Shown: in pieces, positions 41,901 to 50,038 of the stretch
Layout of the letters: each line of letters opens with the position of its first letter
Numbering within the stretch: position 1 is the stretch's first letter
Assembly: GCF_014472395.1 (NCBI RefSeq)
Contig: NZ_JACSZW010000002.1
Coordinates: forward strand, 1-64,000
Direction: 5' to 3'
Source of the DNA: Pedobacter sp. N36a
GTDB taxonomy: Bacteria > Bacteroidota > Bacteroidia > Sphingobacteriales > Sphingobacteriaceae
DNA: 64,000 nucleotides
Notes under the pieces: model-generated
What the model saw: only the letters and a program-made list of their open reading frames with translations
Databases searched by the model: none
What the model was told of the DNA's origin: nothing
Made by a program: the position numbers and the translations under genes

Positions 41901-43000
41901 CCATCCGTTCCGATCCATAGATTTTCATCGGGATCTTCATAGAAGGCTTTCACGTCATTATAGCTCAGACTGTTTTTATTCAACTCCTGCTGCACCAGTC
42001 GGAATCGTTCCGAACCAGGGGTATATAAGTTGATGCCCCCGCGATGCGTACCTACCCATAAGTTATCCTGTCTGTCCAGAAATAGGGCAGAAACCGTCCT
42101 TTGGGAAAGGCTGGAAGCATTGCCTGGTTCATTTTGGTAATTTTTAAAGGTCTTGGTTTGTGTATTGAAATGATCCAGTCCGCCGTTAATACCGCCTATC
42201 CAGAGGTTGTTTTTTTGATCTACGATAATTGCCCGCACGAGGTCACTGCCCAGACTATTACTGTTCGTATACTCATGTTTGTAAACCTTGATGGTATTAT
42301 TGGAAGGTTGATAGGCAATCATGCCTTGTTCTTCTGTTCCTAGCCACAATATGCCATCAGCAGATTCTGCAATCACACGTAAAGTATAATTAGCAAGACC
42401 TTTGATCTTCGTAAAGGAAGCAGTTTTCTTGTCGAATTTGTAAAGTCCGCTATCCGTTGCAATCCAAAGGTTGCCTTTTTTGTCGGTATGAATGTCGTTG
42501 GTAGGCTGTTTAAACTGTCGAAAGGTATTTGTTTTTTCATTCAGCAGTTCCAGGAGTCCACCAGAAGTGGCGATCCAAAGACCTGTTTCATGTTCTTCAA
42601 TGGCGGTGATGTTGTGATGACCAGTACTACCCGCTGCATTGCCCGTGTGGTAACGTTTGAAACTGTTCGTTTCCGGATCAAACCGGTTTAAACCATTCGA
42701 AGTACCGATCCAAATCTTTTGATGCTGGTCTTCATAAATGTGGCGTATAAAATTATCAGAAAGGCTTGCGGGATCCTTGCTGCGCTTAAAAACAGTGATC
42801 TGTTCCCCATCATACTTGTTTAACCCCTCTCGTGTGCCAAACCAAAGGAAACCCCGGTGGTCTTGAATAATACATTCAATGGTACTATTAGAAAGCCCCT
42901 CATCAAGACCGATGTGTTTAAATTTTAAATGCTGAGCAAGGCTGATTTGGCCGCTCATAAATAGTAAAATGAACAGTACATTTTTGAAGAATGAACTCAT
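38936..43000 (-). CDS. Hybrid two-component system regulator (HTCS) of the galactan locus
   Basis: A 1354-aa one-protein signalling system. Order: signal peptide (about 1-22), fourteen or so two-bladed propeller repeats (to about 650; recurring WIGT-GL and D-G-WIGT motifs), a Y_Y_Y domain (about 690-765), one membrane helix (about 775-797), HisKA (FFTNISHEFRTPLSLILGP), HATPase_c (NLINNSLKYTKHGG; GSGVGLAFV), receiver (RILIVEDNEELRSFL; SDVMMPGMTG; FSKPI) and a C-terminal AraC helix-turn-helix (about 1250-1354). HTCS proteins bind oligosaccharides in the periplasm and activate an adjacent polysaccharide locus. This one is divergent from the SusC gene, so it very likely controls the galactan locus. 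Confidence 0.95.
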   Translation of the reverse strand: MSSFFKNVLFILLFMSGQISLAQHLKFKHIGLDEGLSNSTIECIIQDHRGFLWFGTREGLNKYDGEQITVFKRSKDPASLSDNFIRHIYEDQHQKIWIGTSNGLNRFDPETNSFKRYHTGNAAGSTGHHNITAIEEHETGLWIATSGGLLELLNEKTNTFRQFKQPTNDIHTDKKGNLWIATDSGLYKFDKKTASFTKIKGLANYTLRVIAESADGILWLGTEEQGMIAYQPSNNTIKVYKHEYTNSNSLGSDLVRAIIVDQKNNLWIGGINGGLDHFNTQTKTFKNYQNEPGNASSLSQRTVSALFLDRQDNLWVGTHRGGINLYTPGSERFRLVQQELNKNSLSYNDVKAFYEDPDENLWIGTDGGGLNFYDKATGRFKTYKFDPFRPESLGSNAVLNITEDRSKQLWIGTWAGGLNLMDRQSGSFRRFLNNPADPASISSNYVQKTFEDSKGNLWVGTYYGGLNLMDRSSKRFTRLINGAGNTKISGKNIISINEDQQQNLWIGTDDGGLNAYNLNTKRFKHYFLNEEKRPDLRVIFIDSKKRLWIGQSGLYLFNPAKDSFSIYTTKAGLASDFIKGITEDEQGNFWISTSRGLTKFNPETLKSSSYNKADGLQGLEFEANAFLKTKKGEMYFGGVNGFNSFYPEEIKTNSFIPPVYLTEFQIFNNRMLPGAKDSPLDKDISFSKEMALSHKQNTFSFSFATLNYTAPENNKYAYKLEGFDKDWNYAGNTKKASYTNLDPGDYVFRVKASNNDNNWNEAGTAVNIHISPPFWATWWFRLLMAVIVIGIAYALLSFKRRMELRALEEQQREEMHQIQLQFFTNISHEFRTPLSLILGPIDRLLKEDSKAAFLSYYKTIHRNANRLLSLINELMDFRKIESGALQLKVIQGNINLFIDEVAEEFAEMAQEKHLNFIVKNTVQPADTWFDRNVIEKIILNLINNSLKYTKHGGEVVLEILDNLDNYQPLFENQLHIKSNYQGKRYVYIRVVDNGIGISKESIEHLFERYYRITETHLGSGVGLAFVKSLTMLHKGLIYVSSERHQGTEIIIGLPCSKEAFKPEELWGQSNEQGGTRLESISYRSDQTLPVLPDAPTAEYPALSRRILIVEDNEELRSFLKDTLSPAYQITEAADGYEGLQKAKEEFPDLIISDVMMPGMTGTQLCKALKNDLETSHIPFIMLTAKNSIEAEIEGAESGADLYFSKPINISLLQINIKNIFEQRMKLKEHYSKDHHAELIDLVHSTKDKEFMEKLLGIIHLHLINPEMDIEFLCAEIGMSRTKLYQKIKTITGQSIGEFIRSIRLRKAVEIMTQEDVLFTEVMYRVGIQTQSYFTKAFKKEFGKTPSQYLQDLNT

Positions 43001-43194
43001 CGGTTTAGCTGGAGGTATTTGGTTTATATTTTTTTAAAGGTAATAGAAATTAGGAATAAATGCCCATTAAACCTGCTTTTAAAGCGTTGCTAACTACAAA
43101 TTTGTTAAATAGAACTAAAAGAAAACACGATAGCACAACCCGATTATGGGAAAAACTGATTCATTTGTATCAGTAAATACTAACCAAATACTGT
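43001..43194. promoter_or_regulatory. Divergent control region of the galactan locus
   Basis: The 194 bp between the HTCS gene and the SusC gene. It holds a perfect palindrome ACAAATTTGT (43096-43105), and an inverted repeat ACTGAT-N8-ATCAGT (43155-43174) that ends 20 bp before the SusC ATG. Either may be the HTCS binding site. No clear -33/-7 pair was found. Confidence 0.4.
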
Positions 43195-46173
43195 ATGCGA
43201 ATTTTTACTTTTATTGTAAAGCTCAACTTATTGTTGCTGCTTTTTTTCTCCACCACTGCAACACTATATGCACAGCAAACGGTTACCGTTACCGGTACGG
43301 TGAAGGCTGCTGTCGATAAGCTGGGAATCCCCGGTGTGAGTGTGATGCTAAAAGGAAGTACTATTGGTGCGGTAACCGGCACAGACGGAAGTTTTGCCAT
43401 CAAGGTTCCAGGAGGAACAGGTACACTGACCTTTAAATTTATTGGCTATAAGACCGAGGAAGCGAGTATTCCTGCCTCCCGCATTTTAAATATATTGCTT
43501 TCAGAAGATGAGTCTAAACTGAATGAGGTAGTCGTAGTCGGATACGGAACCACTAGAAAGCAAGACCTGACAGGAGCTGTGGCGGTAGTTTCCGCAAAGG
43601 ATTTCCAGAAGGGCAGCATCACCACACCGGAGCAAATGCTTGCGGGTAAAGTATCGGGTGTGGCCATTACTTCAAATGGTGGTCAGCCGGGCAGTGGGAG
43701 CACCATCCGCATCCGGGGAGGATCTTCTCTGAGTGCGAGTAATGATCCCTTGATTGTGATTGATGGGGTACCATTGGAAAACAGTACCGTTGGAGGAGCT
43801 TCCAATGCTTTAAGTTTCATCAATCCTAACGACATCGAATCATTTACCGTGTTAAAAGATGCTTCTGCGGCTGCGATTTATGGGGCCAGAGCTTCTAACG
43901 GGGTATTGATCATTACAACGAAAAAAGGTCTTTCTGGCGGATTAAAAGTAGGTTTCAGCACGGTCAACTCCATTGCGCATTTAGGCAAACAAGTAGATGT
44001 GCTGACTGCAGATCAGCTAAGAGCAATTGTAAACCAACACGGTACCCAGGTTCAAAAAGAACAGCTGGGTCAGTTCAATACCAATTGGCAGGACTTGATT
44101 TATCAGGATGGTTTGTCGACTGATAACAACCTGAGCATTAGCGGCGGGATCAAAAAACTTCCTTACCGCCTGTCGCTGGGCTATCAAAATCAGACCGGCG
44201 TACTTAAAACGGATAAGCTGGAAAAGACTTCTGCGGCTATCGTATTGAACCCTACTTTCTTTGACGATCACCTGAAACTGGACATCAACCTTAAGGGTAG
44301 TGCACAGCAGACCAGATTCGCCAATCAAGCAGCCATTGGTGGCGCAGTGAGTTTTGATCCTAGCCAGGCAGTGTATACCAACAGACCTGATTATAACGGC
44401 TATTGGGAATGGCTGGATCCGAGCACACCAAGTGGACTGGTAAATCTGGTAGGCAGAAACCCCGTTGGGCTATTGAATCAGCGCGAAGACCGTTCAAAAC
44501 CACTCCGTAGTATCGGAAATATGCAGTTGGATTATAAATTTCATTTTCTGCCGGAACTGCGGGCCAACCTGAATATGGGTTACGATGTGGCCAGCGGAAA
44601 AGGAACCGTATTCGTTGATCAGAATGCTGCAGAGCAGATCAACAGAATGGGAATTAATAACGTATATAAACAAAACCGGGCAAATACGCTGGCCGACTTT
44701 TACCTGAATTACGTTAAACAGTTTGAGGCGATAAAAAGTAGGGTAGATGCCACCGCTGGTTATTCTTACAATGATTATCAGACTAAATTCTTCAACTATG
44801 CCGACTTTGATGCCAACGGAAATAAGATCCTCAACAGCGATCCTGATTTTGCTTTCAATACGCCGCAAAACAGACTGATTTCTTACTTCGCCAGAGTGAA
44901 TTATAATTATGATGAACGTTTCTTATTGACGGCCACCATCAGAAGAGACGGCTCTTCACGTTTTGGACCGAGCTATAAGTATGGTTATTTCCCTGCAGTA
45001 GCCCTGGCCTGGACGCTAAAGAACGAATCTTTCTTAAAGGATAGCAAGCTGGTTTCTGCACTTAAACTGCGTGCGAGTTACGGGATTACCGGTCAGCAGG
45101 AAGGAATTGGCAACTATGGCTATCTTTCTACCTACGGCCTGAGTACGCCAAATGCTTCTTACCAGTTTGGCGATACTTTTTACCAGATGTACAGACCTAC
45201 GGCCTATATCCCGGATATCAAATGGGAACAAACTTCGACCACCAATATTGGTATAGACGCAGGAATCCTGAACAACAGAATTACAGGTTCCCTGGAGGTT
45301 TATCATAGGAAAACCAGCGATTTGCTGAACCAGGTTCCTCAGCCGGCAGGTACCAATTTCAGCGCCACAGCAATCATCAATGTGGGCGATATGGTAAATA
45401 AAGGAATCGAACTGACTTTAAACTTCGTGCCGATCCAGCGTCCTGATTTCGAATGGAACATTGGCTTAAATGCGACTTATAATAAAAACACGATTACCAA
45501 CCTGACGGTGATTCCAAACGATCCTAATTATAAAGGATTTCCTACAGGAACGATTGCAGGAGGGGTAGGCGGACAAAACGCGTTCATCAATGCAGTGGGT
45601 GGCCCAAAAAGCACTTTCTACTTGTTCCAACAGGTTTATGATCCCGCAGGAAATCCAATTGAAGGCGTATACGTGGATCAGAATGGCGATGGCATCATCA
45701 CCGAAAGCGACTTTACCAAAGGTAAATCTGCCGATCCGAAATTCTTCCTGGGTTTCAACAACAACATGACCTATAAAAAATGGAACCTTGGCTTTACACT
45801 GCGTGCTAATCTTGGTAATTACGTGTACAACAATTCCTTTAGTCAGCGAGGTAACCTGACACAAATACTGGGGACCGCAATTATCAACAACGCTTCTCCG
45901 AATTACTTGGTCAGCAATTTCAAAGGCCAGCAGCTGTTGAGCGATTACTACGTGGAAAATGCTTCCTTCCTAAGAATGGACAACATCAACCTGGGCTATA
46001 AATTCGGCGCGATCCTGAAAAATAAAGCCAGTCTGCAGCTCAACGCAACCCTGCAGAACGTGTTTGTGATCACTAAATATAAAGGTCTTGACCCAGAGGT
46101 TCCCTCAGGTGTGGACAATAACCTTTACCCAAGACCACGTGTATTCTCATTGGGCTTAAACCTTAATTATTAA
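43195..46173 (+). CDS. susC: SusC/RagA-type TonB-dependent outer-membrane transporter (galactan locus)
   Basis: A 992-aa outer-membrane transporter that imports oligosaccharides with SusD as the lid. Domains: signal peptide (about 1-26), carboxypeptidase-D-like beta-sandwich (about 32-115; VTGTVKAAVDKLGIPGVSVMLKG), plug (about 118-235; LNEVVVVGYGTTRKQDLTGAV, VLKDASAAAIYGARASNGVLIITTKKG) and a 22-strand barrel ending PRVFSLGLNLNY. There is no STN domain, which agrees with HTCS control rather than sigma/anti-sigma control. The SusD gene begins 4 bp downstream. The substrate, beta-1,4-galacto-oligosaccharides, is inferred from the GH53 and GH2 genes. Confidence 0.96.
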   Translation: MRIFTFIVKLNLLLLLFFSTTATLYAQQTVTVTGTVKAAVDKLGIPGVSVMLKGSTIGAVTGTDGSFAIKVPGGTGTLTFKFIGYKTEEASIPASRILNILLSEDESKLNEVVVVGYGTTRKQDLTGAVAVVSAKDFQKGSITTPEQMLAGKVSGVAITSNGGQPGSGSTIRIRGGSSLSASNDPLIVIDGVPLENSTVGGASNALSFINPNDIESFTVLKDASAAAIYGARASNGVLIITTKKGLSGGLKVGFSTVNSIAHLGKQVDVLTADQLRAIVNQHGTQVQKEQLGQFNTNWQDLIYQDGLSTDNNLSISGGIKKLPYRLSLGYQNQTGVLKTDKLEKTSAAIVLNPTFFDDHLKLDINLKGSAQQTRFANQAAIGGAVSFDPSQAVYTNRPDYNGYWEWLDPSTPSGLVNLVGRNPVGLLNQREDRSKPLRSIGNMQLDYKFHFLPELRANLNMGYDVASGKGTVFVDQNAAEQINRMGINNVYKQNRANTLADFYLNYVKQFEAIKSRVDATAGYSYNDYQTKFFNYADFDANGNKILNSDPDFAFNTPQNRLISYFARVNYNYDERFLLTATIRRDGSSRFGPSYKYGYFPAVALAWTLKNESFLKDSKLVSALKLRASYGITGQQEGIGNYGYLSTYGLSTPNASYQFGDTFYQMYRPTAYIPDIKWEQTSTTNIGIDAGILNNRITGSLEVYHRKTSDLLNQVPQPAGTNFSATAIINVGDMVNKGIELTLNFVPIQRPDFEWNIGLNATYNKNTITNLTVIPNDPNYKGFPTGTIAGGVGGQNAFINAVGGPKSTFYLFQQVYDPAGNPIEGVYVDQNGDGIITESDFTKGKSADPKFFLGFNNNMTYKKWNLGFTLRANLGNYVYNNSFSQRGNLTQILGTAIINNASPNYLVSNFKGQQLLSDYYVENASFLRMDNINLGYKFGAILKNKASLQLNATLQNVFVITKYKGLDPEVPSGVDNNLYPRPRVFSLGLNLNY

Positions 46174-46177
46174 AACG

Positions 46178-47806
46178 ATGAACTGGAACATAAAGAAATT
46201 CTATCCCCAACATACTACCGGTAAGGCAGCTGCGGTTGTACTGTTGATCCTGCTTTCCGCTTGTAATAAATTAGACCTGACACCCACCAACGACCTGACC
46301 GCGGAAAAGGTATATTCCACACCATTGGGATACAAACAGGCCTTGGCTAAAGTATACGGTGCATTTGCATTAACTGGAAACGCGACTACAGGCCAGCAGG
46401 ACATCCCTGCAGAAATCATCAAAGATGAAGGAAACTCCGACTTTTTGAGGCTGTACTGGAACTTGCAGGAGCTGACTACAGATGAAGCCGCCTGGTCCTG
46501 GCAAAATGATGCAGGCATCCAGGGACTGCATGAACTGAGCTGGTCTTCGATCAACTCCATCATCAACGGTCTTTATTACCGTTCATATTTCCAAATCACC
46601 CTGTGTAATGATTTTATCAGACAGTCTACGGATGAGAACATTTCCCAAAGAGGCATTACCGGAACTGATGCAGAGAACATTCGTAAATTCAGAGCAGAAG
46701 CGAGATTCCTAAGGGCCTATCAATACTGGGTGCTGATGGACTTATATGGAAACCCGGCTTTCGCTACCGAAGATACCAAAATTGCAGGTAAAGAATTTCC
46801 GAAGCGCATAGTCAGAGCAGACCTTTTCAAATACATAGAGTCTGAGCTTTTGGCGATTGAAAACGACCTCGCTGCACCGAAAACCAATGAATATGGCAGG
46901 GCAGATCGCGCCGCAGCATGGGCATTATTGTCGCGCCTTTACCTAAATGCTGGCGTATATACTGGAACCACCAAATATACCGAAGCCATCACTTACAGCA
47001 ACAAAATCATTAGCGCTGGTTATTCCCTGCACAATAAATACAGGGACCTGACCATTGCCGACAATCACCTGAATACAGATGAGTTTATCCTGACGATCAA
47101 TTATGATGGTACGAGCACTCAGAATTTTGGAGGAACGACCTACCTGATGCATGGACCAGCCAACGTGCCTGCCGATGTTTCGGGATCTAACGGAGATTGG
47201 GGTGGTTTAAGATGTACACAGCAATTTGTGAATTTATTTGCCGATAAAACTGGAAATACAGATAGCCGTGCGCAGTTTTATATGGTTGGTCAGAATCTGG
47301 AAATGAATGAGCTGTATGTAGAAACAGAGGGTTACTCAACCACGAAATACCGCAATAAAACCAGAACTGGCGCACCTGCTCCACATCAGGATGCAGCGAA
47401 GGATTTCTCGGATATCGATTTTCCTTTATTCCGCCTGGGAGAAGTTTACCTGACGTACGCAGAAGCAGTTTTACGCGGAGGTACCGGAGGTGATACGGGA
47501 ACCGCATTAAGCTATATCAATGCGTTAAGAACCCGTGCTTACAATGGCAGCACTTCAGGAAACATCAGCTTAAGCGCGATGAACCTTGATTTTATATTGG
47601 ACGAACGTGGTAGAGAGCTGTATTATGAAGCTGTGAGGAGAACCGACCTGATCCGCTTTGATAAATTTACGACAGCGGCTTATTTATGGGCCTGGAAAGG
47701 TGGTGTAAAAGCTGGAACTGCGGTATCGAGTAAGTACAATATTTTCCCTTTGCCGCCGACAGACCTTTCAGCGAATCCAAATCTAATTCAAAATACCGGT
47801 TATTGA
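46178..47806 (+). CDS. susD: SusD/RagB-family glycan-binding surface lipoprotein
   Basis: A 542-aa partner of the SusC barrel that captures glycan at the cell surface. The lipoprotein Cys is Cys29 (LLSACNKLDL), giving a mature lipid-anchored protein. The SusD core of TPR-like helices is seen (FRAEARFLRAYQYWVLMDLYGNPAF about 165-190; DRAAAWALLSRLYLNAGVYTG about 238-258). The C-terminal signature is FPLFRLGEVYLTYAEAVLR and FILDERGRELYYEAVRRTDLIRF. It lies 4 bp after SusC and 43 bp before the SusE-like gene. Confidence 0.95.
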   Translation: MNWNIKKFYPQHTTGKAAAVVLLILLSACNKLDLTPTNDLTAEKVYSTPLGYKQALAKVYGAFALTGNATTGQQDIPAEIIKDEGNSDFLRLYWNLQELTTDEAAWSWQNDAGIQGLHELSWSSINSIINGLYYRSYFQITLCNDFIRQSTDENISQRGITGTDAENIRKFRAEARFLRAYQYWVLMDLYGNPAFATEDTKIAGKEFPKRIVRADLFKYIESELLAIENDLAAPKTNEYGRADRAAAWALLSRLYLNAGVYTGTTKYTEAITYSNKIISAGYSLHNKYRDLTIADNHLNTDEFILTINYDGTSTQNFGGTTYLMHGPANVPADVSGSNGDWGGLRCTQQFVNLFADKTGNTDSRAQFYMVGQNLEMNELYVETEGYSTTKYRNKTRTGAPAPHQDAAKDFSDIDFPLFRLGEVYLTYAEAVLRGGTGGDTGTALSYINALRTRAYNGSTSGNISLSAMNLDFILDERGRELYYEAVRRTDLIRFDKFTTAAYLWAWKGGVKAGTAVSSKYNIFPLPPTDLSANPNLIQNTGY

Positions 47807-47849
47807 TCCAGGGAACGGCCTTTTGGCCTACCGATAAAATATAAAAATT

Positions 47850-48968
47850 ATGAAGACGTTATTGAAACAGTTTTTTTATCTGCTGCTGTTCACCCTCGCT
47901 TTATCCGCTTGTAAAAAGGAAAAAAGCAGCAATGTGTTGGCTCCGCCGACTGCTGGAATAAAAGGCTTTACCGCTTCCAGCACCAACCTCAGCCTATCTG
48001 AAGCCAATGCAGACAAAAATGTGCTGACCTTTAGCTTTAACGCTCCGGATTACGGAGTGAAAGTGATCCCATCGTATACCTTACAATTTGACCTCCCTGC
48101 GGATACTTCAGGAGAAAACGCCTGGGGAAAGGCCGTTGAGGTTAAAATCGCTGCAGATAGCCTGAGGAAAACTTTTAAAGGCGCCGATTTTAATGCCTTG
48201 CTCGCGGTGCAATTGTTATTGCCGGTAGATGTGAACAGCACCATTGCAGTGCGTTTAAAATCAGACGTGAAGCAGAATAGCGGCCTGGCATCGGCTGTAA
48301 AACCTGTGTATGCCAGCTTAACCATGGTGGTGAAACCTTACCGTTCATTTGTGGAATATCCGGCTTTATTAGTTAAAGGAGGCAATTCCTGGAGAACACC
48401 TGCAGAAAGAACCAATGGCTATCTGCTGACTTCCGCGAAATTTAATGAAAAGTATGAGGGGTATCTTGACCTTCCAAATGCCGACGGATGGGCTGGGGAT
48501 GCCTTTAATTTAATCTCCACCAAAGATGGGAAGTCTTACGGCTGGGGAACCAGTGCAACCACGCTGAGCGTTGGCGGCGGCGGACTATGGCTAACTCCTG
48601 CACCAAACCAGATGAAAGTAAATGTAGATCTGGATGCGATGACCATCAATTATACACCTGTTCGTTTCTTTATCTCCGGTGACGACAATGGCTGGAGCAC
48701 TTCTGCTACGCCAATGGTTTACAATGCAAGCACCAAACTATGGACCGCCAGCAATGTAACGCTGACCGAAGGAAAAGGTTTTACATTTACCTGTAACGGC
48801 AGTTACGACATTAGTTATAAGCTGAACAAAGCGGAAAATGGGGTGTTGACCTTTAGTGGTGCGCCAACATGGGGCGGAGTGAATATTCCGGTGGCCAAAA
48901 CTGGCGTGTACACTGTAACCCTGGATTTAAGTGCAGGCGATGGAAATTATACTTATTCAGTTAAATAG
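47850..48968 (+). CDS. SusE/SusF-like glycan-binding lipoprotein
   Basis: A 372-aa surface lipoprotein with Cys21 (LALSACKKEK). Residues 45-150 form a SusE-type immunoglobulin-like domain (LTFSFNAPDYGVKVIPSYTLQFD). The C-terminal 100 residues hold a carbohydrate-binding-like module (VRFFISGDDNGWSTSATPM to the end) close to SusE/SusF starch-binding domains. Tryptophans at its start could stack on sugar rings. Placement after SusD and before the GH53 gene fits a surface galactan-binding protein. The binding specificity is inferred. Confidence 0.88.
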   Translation: MKTLLKQFFYLLLFTLALSACKKEKSSNVLAPPTAGIKGFTASSTNLSLSEANADKNVLTFSFNAPDYGVKVIPSYTLQFDLPADTSGENAWGKAVEVKIAADSLRKTFKGADFNALLAVQLLLPVDVNSTIAVRLKSDVKQNSGLASAVKPVYASLTMVVKPYRSFVEYPALLVKGGNSWRTPAERTNGYLLTSAKFNEKYEGYLDLPNADGWAGDAFNLISTKDGKSYGWGTSATTLSVGGGGLWLTPAPNQMKVNVDLDAMTINYTPVRFFISGDDNGWSTSATPMVYNASTKLWTASNVTLTEGKGFTFTCNGSYDISYKLNKAENGVLTFSGAPTWGGVNIPVAKTGVYTVTLDLSAGDGNYTYSVK

Positions 48969-48991
48969 TAGGACCTTAAAAAGACGAAGCA

Positions 48992-50032
48992 ATGAAAACA
49001 AATAAATGGTTAGCCCTGATATTTACCATGATCGTGATCGGTGTGGCCTGTAAAGAAAGCACTGTGGGTGCTACACAGATTTATCCTGAACCTGAACCTC
49101 CGGGAAGTTATGCCAGAGGGGCAGATGTGAGCTGGCTAACAGAAATGGAAGCTTCAGGAAAGAAGTTTTATAACAATGCCGGTGTGGCGCAGGATTTACT
49201 GAAAATTCTAGGCGATAAGGGCCTGAATGCAGTGAGGTTAAGGGTATGGCTGAACCCAGCCGGAGACTGGTCGGGAATGGCCGATGTGCTGGCTAAAGCG
49301 AAACGCGTAAAGGCCGCCAATATGAGGTTGATGATTGATTTTCACTACAGCGACAGCTGGGCGGATCCAGGACAGCAAAACAAACCTGAAGCCTGGAAAA
49401 CACAGAACCTGGAAGCTTTAAAGGCCTCTGTGACCAACCATACGGTGGAAGTATTAACCCTTTTGAAAAACAACAAGATCGTTCCAGAATGGGTACAGGT
49501 GGGCAATGAAACCAATAATGGCATGTTATGGGAAGAAGGTAAAGCATCTGTCAACATGAAAAACTTTGCAGACCTGGTCCTTGCAGGATACAATGCGGTG
49601 AAGTCGGTAAACCCAAGCTCTAAAGTCATCGTGCACCTTTCCAATGGTTATGACAACGGATTGTTCAGGTGGATGTTCGACGGCTTAAAGAGCAATGGTG
49701 CCAAATGGGATGTGATCGGAATGTCTTTGTATCCTACAGCAGCGGATTGGCAAACTAAGAACACCCAATGTCTGGCCAATATGAACGATATGGTTAGCCG
49801 TTACGGTTCAGAAGTGATGATCTGCGAGATTGGGATGCCTGCCTCGGAAGCAGCAGCTTCGAAAGCTTTTATCACTGATCTGATCGCCAAAAATAAGTCC
49901 TTGCCCAACCAGAAAGGTCTAGGCGTATTTTACTGGGAGCCCCAGTCTTACAACAGTTGGAATGGCTACAAACTTGGCGCTTTTGACGATAGCGGCAAGC
50001 CAACTATAGCGATGGATGCCTTTTTACCTTAA
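48992..50032 (+). CDS. GH53 endo-beta-1,4-galactanase, surface lipoprotein
   Basis: A 346-aa arabinogalactan endo-beta-1,4-galactanase. It cuts beta-1,4-galactan side chains of pectin into oligosaccharides and has a (beta/alpha)8 clan GH-A fold. The family opening GADVSWLTEMEASGKKFYN is clear, as are VRLRVW and DFHYSDSWADPGQQ. The catalytic pair is Glu173 (VQVGNETNNGMLW, acid/base) and Glu279 (VMICEIGMPA, nucleophile). The lipobox gives Cys20 (IGVACKES), so it should sit on the outer membrane, probably facing outward. It is the enzyme that best fixes the substrate of the locus. Confidence 0.95.
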   Translation: MKTNKWLALIFTMIVIGVACKESTVGATQIYPEPEPPGSYARGADVSWLTEMEASGKKFYNNAGVAQDLLKILGDKGLNAVRLRVWLNPAGDWSGMADVLAKAKRVKAANMRLMIDFHYSDSWADPGQQNKPEAWKTQNLEALKASVTNHTVEVLTLLKNNKIVPEWVQVGNETNNGMLWEEGKASVNMKNFADLVLAGYNAVKSVNPSSKVIVHLSNGYDNGLFRWMFDGLKSNGAKWDVIGMSLYPTAADWQTKNTQCLANMNDMVSRYGSEVMICEIGMPASEAAASKAFITDLIAKNKSLPNQKGLGVFYWEPQSYNSWNGYKLGAFDDSGKPTIAMDAFLP

Positions 50033-50038
50033 GAATTT

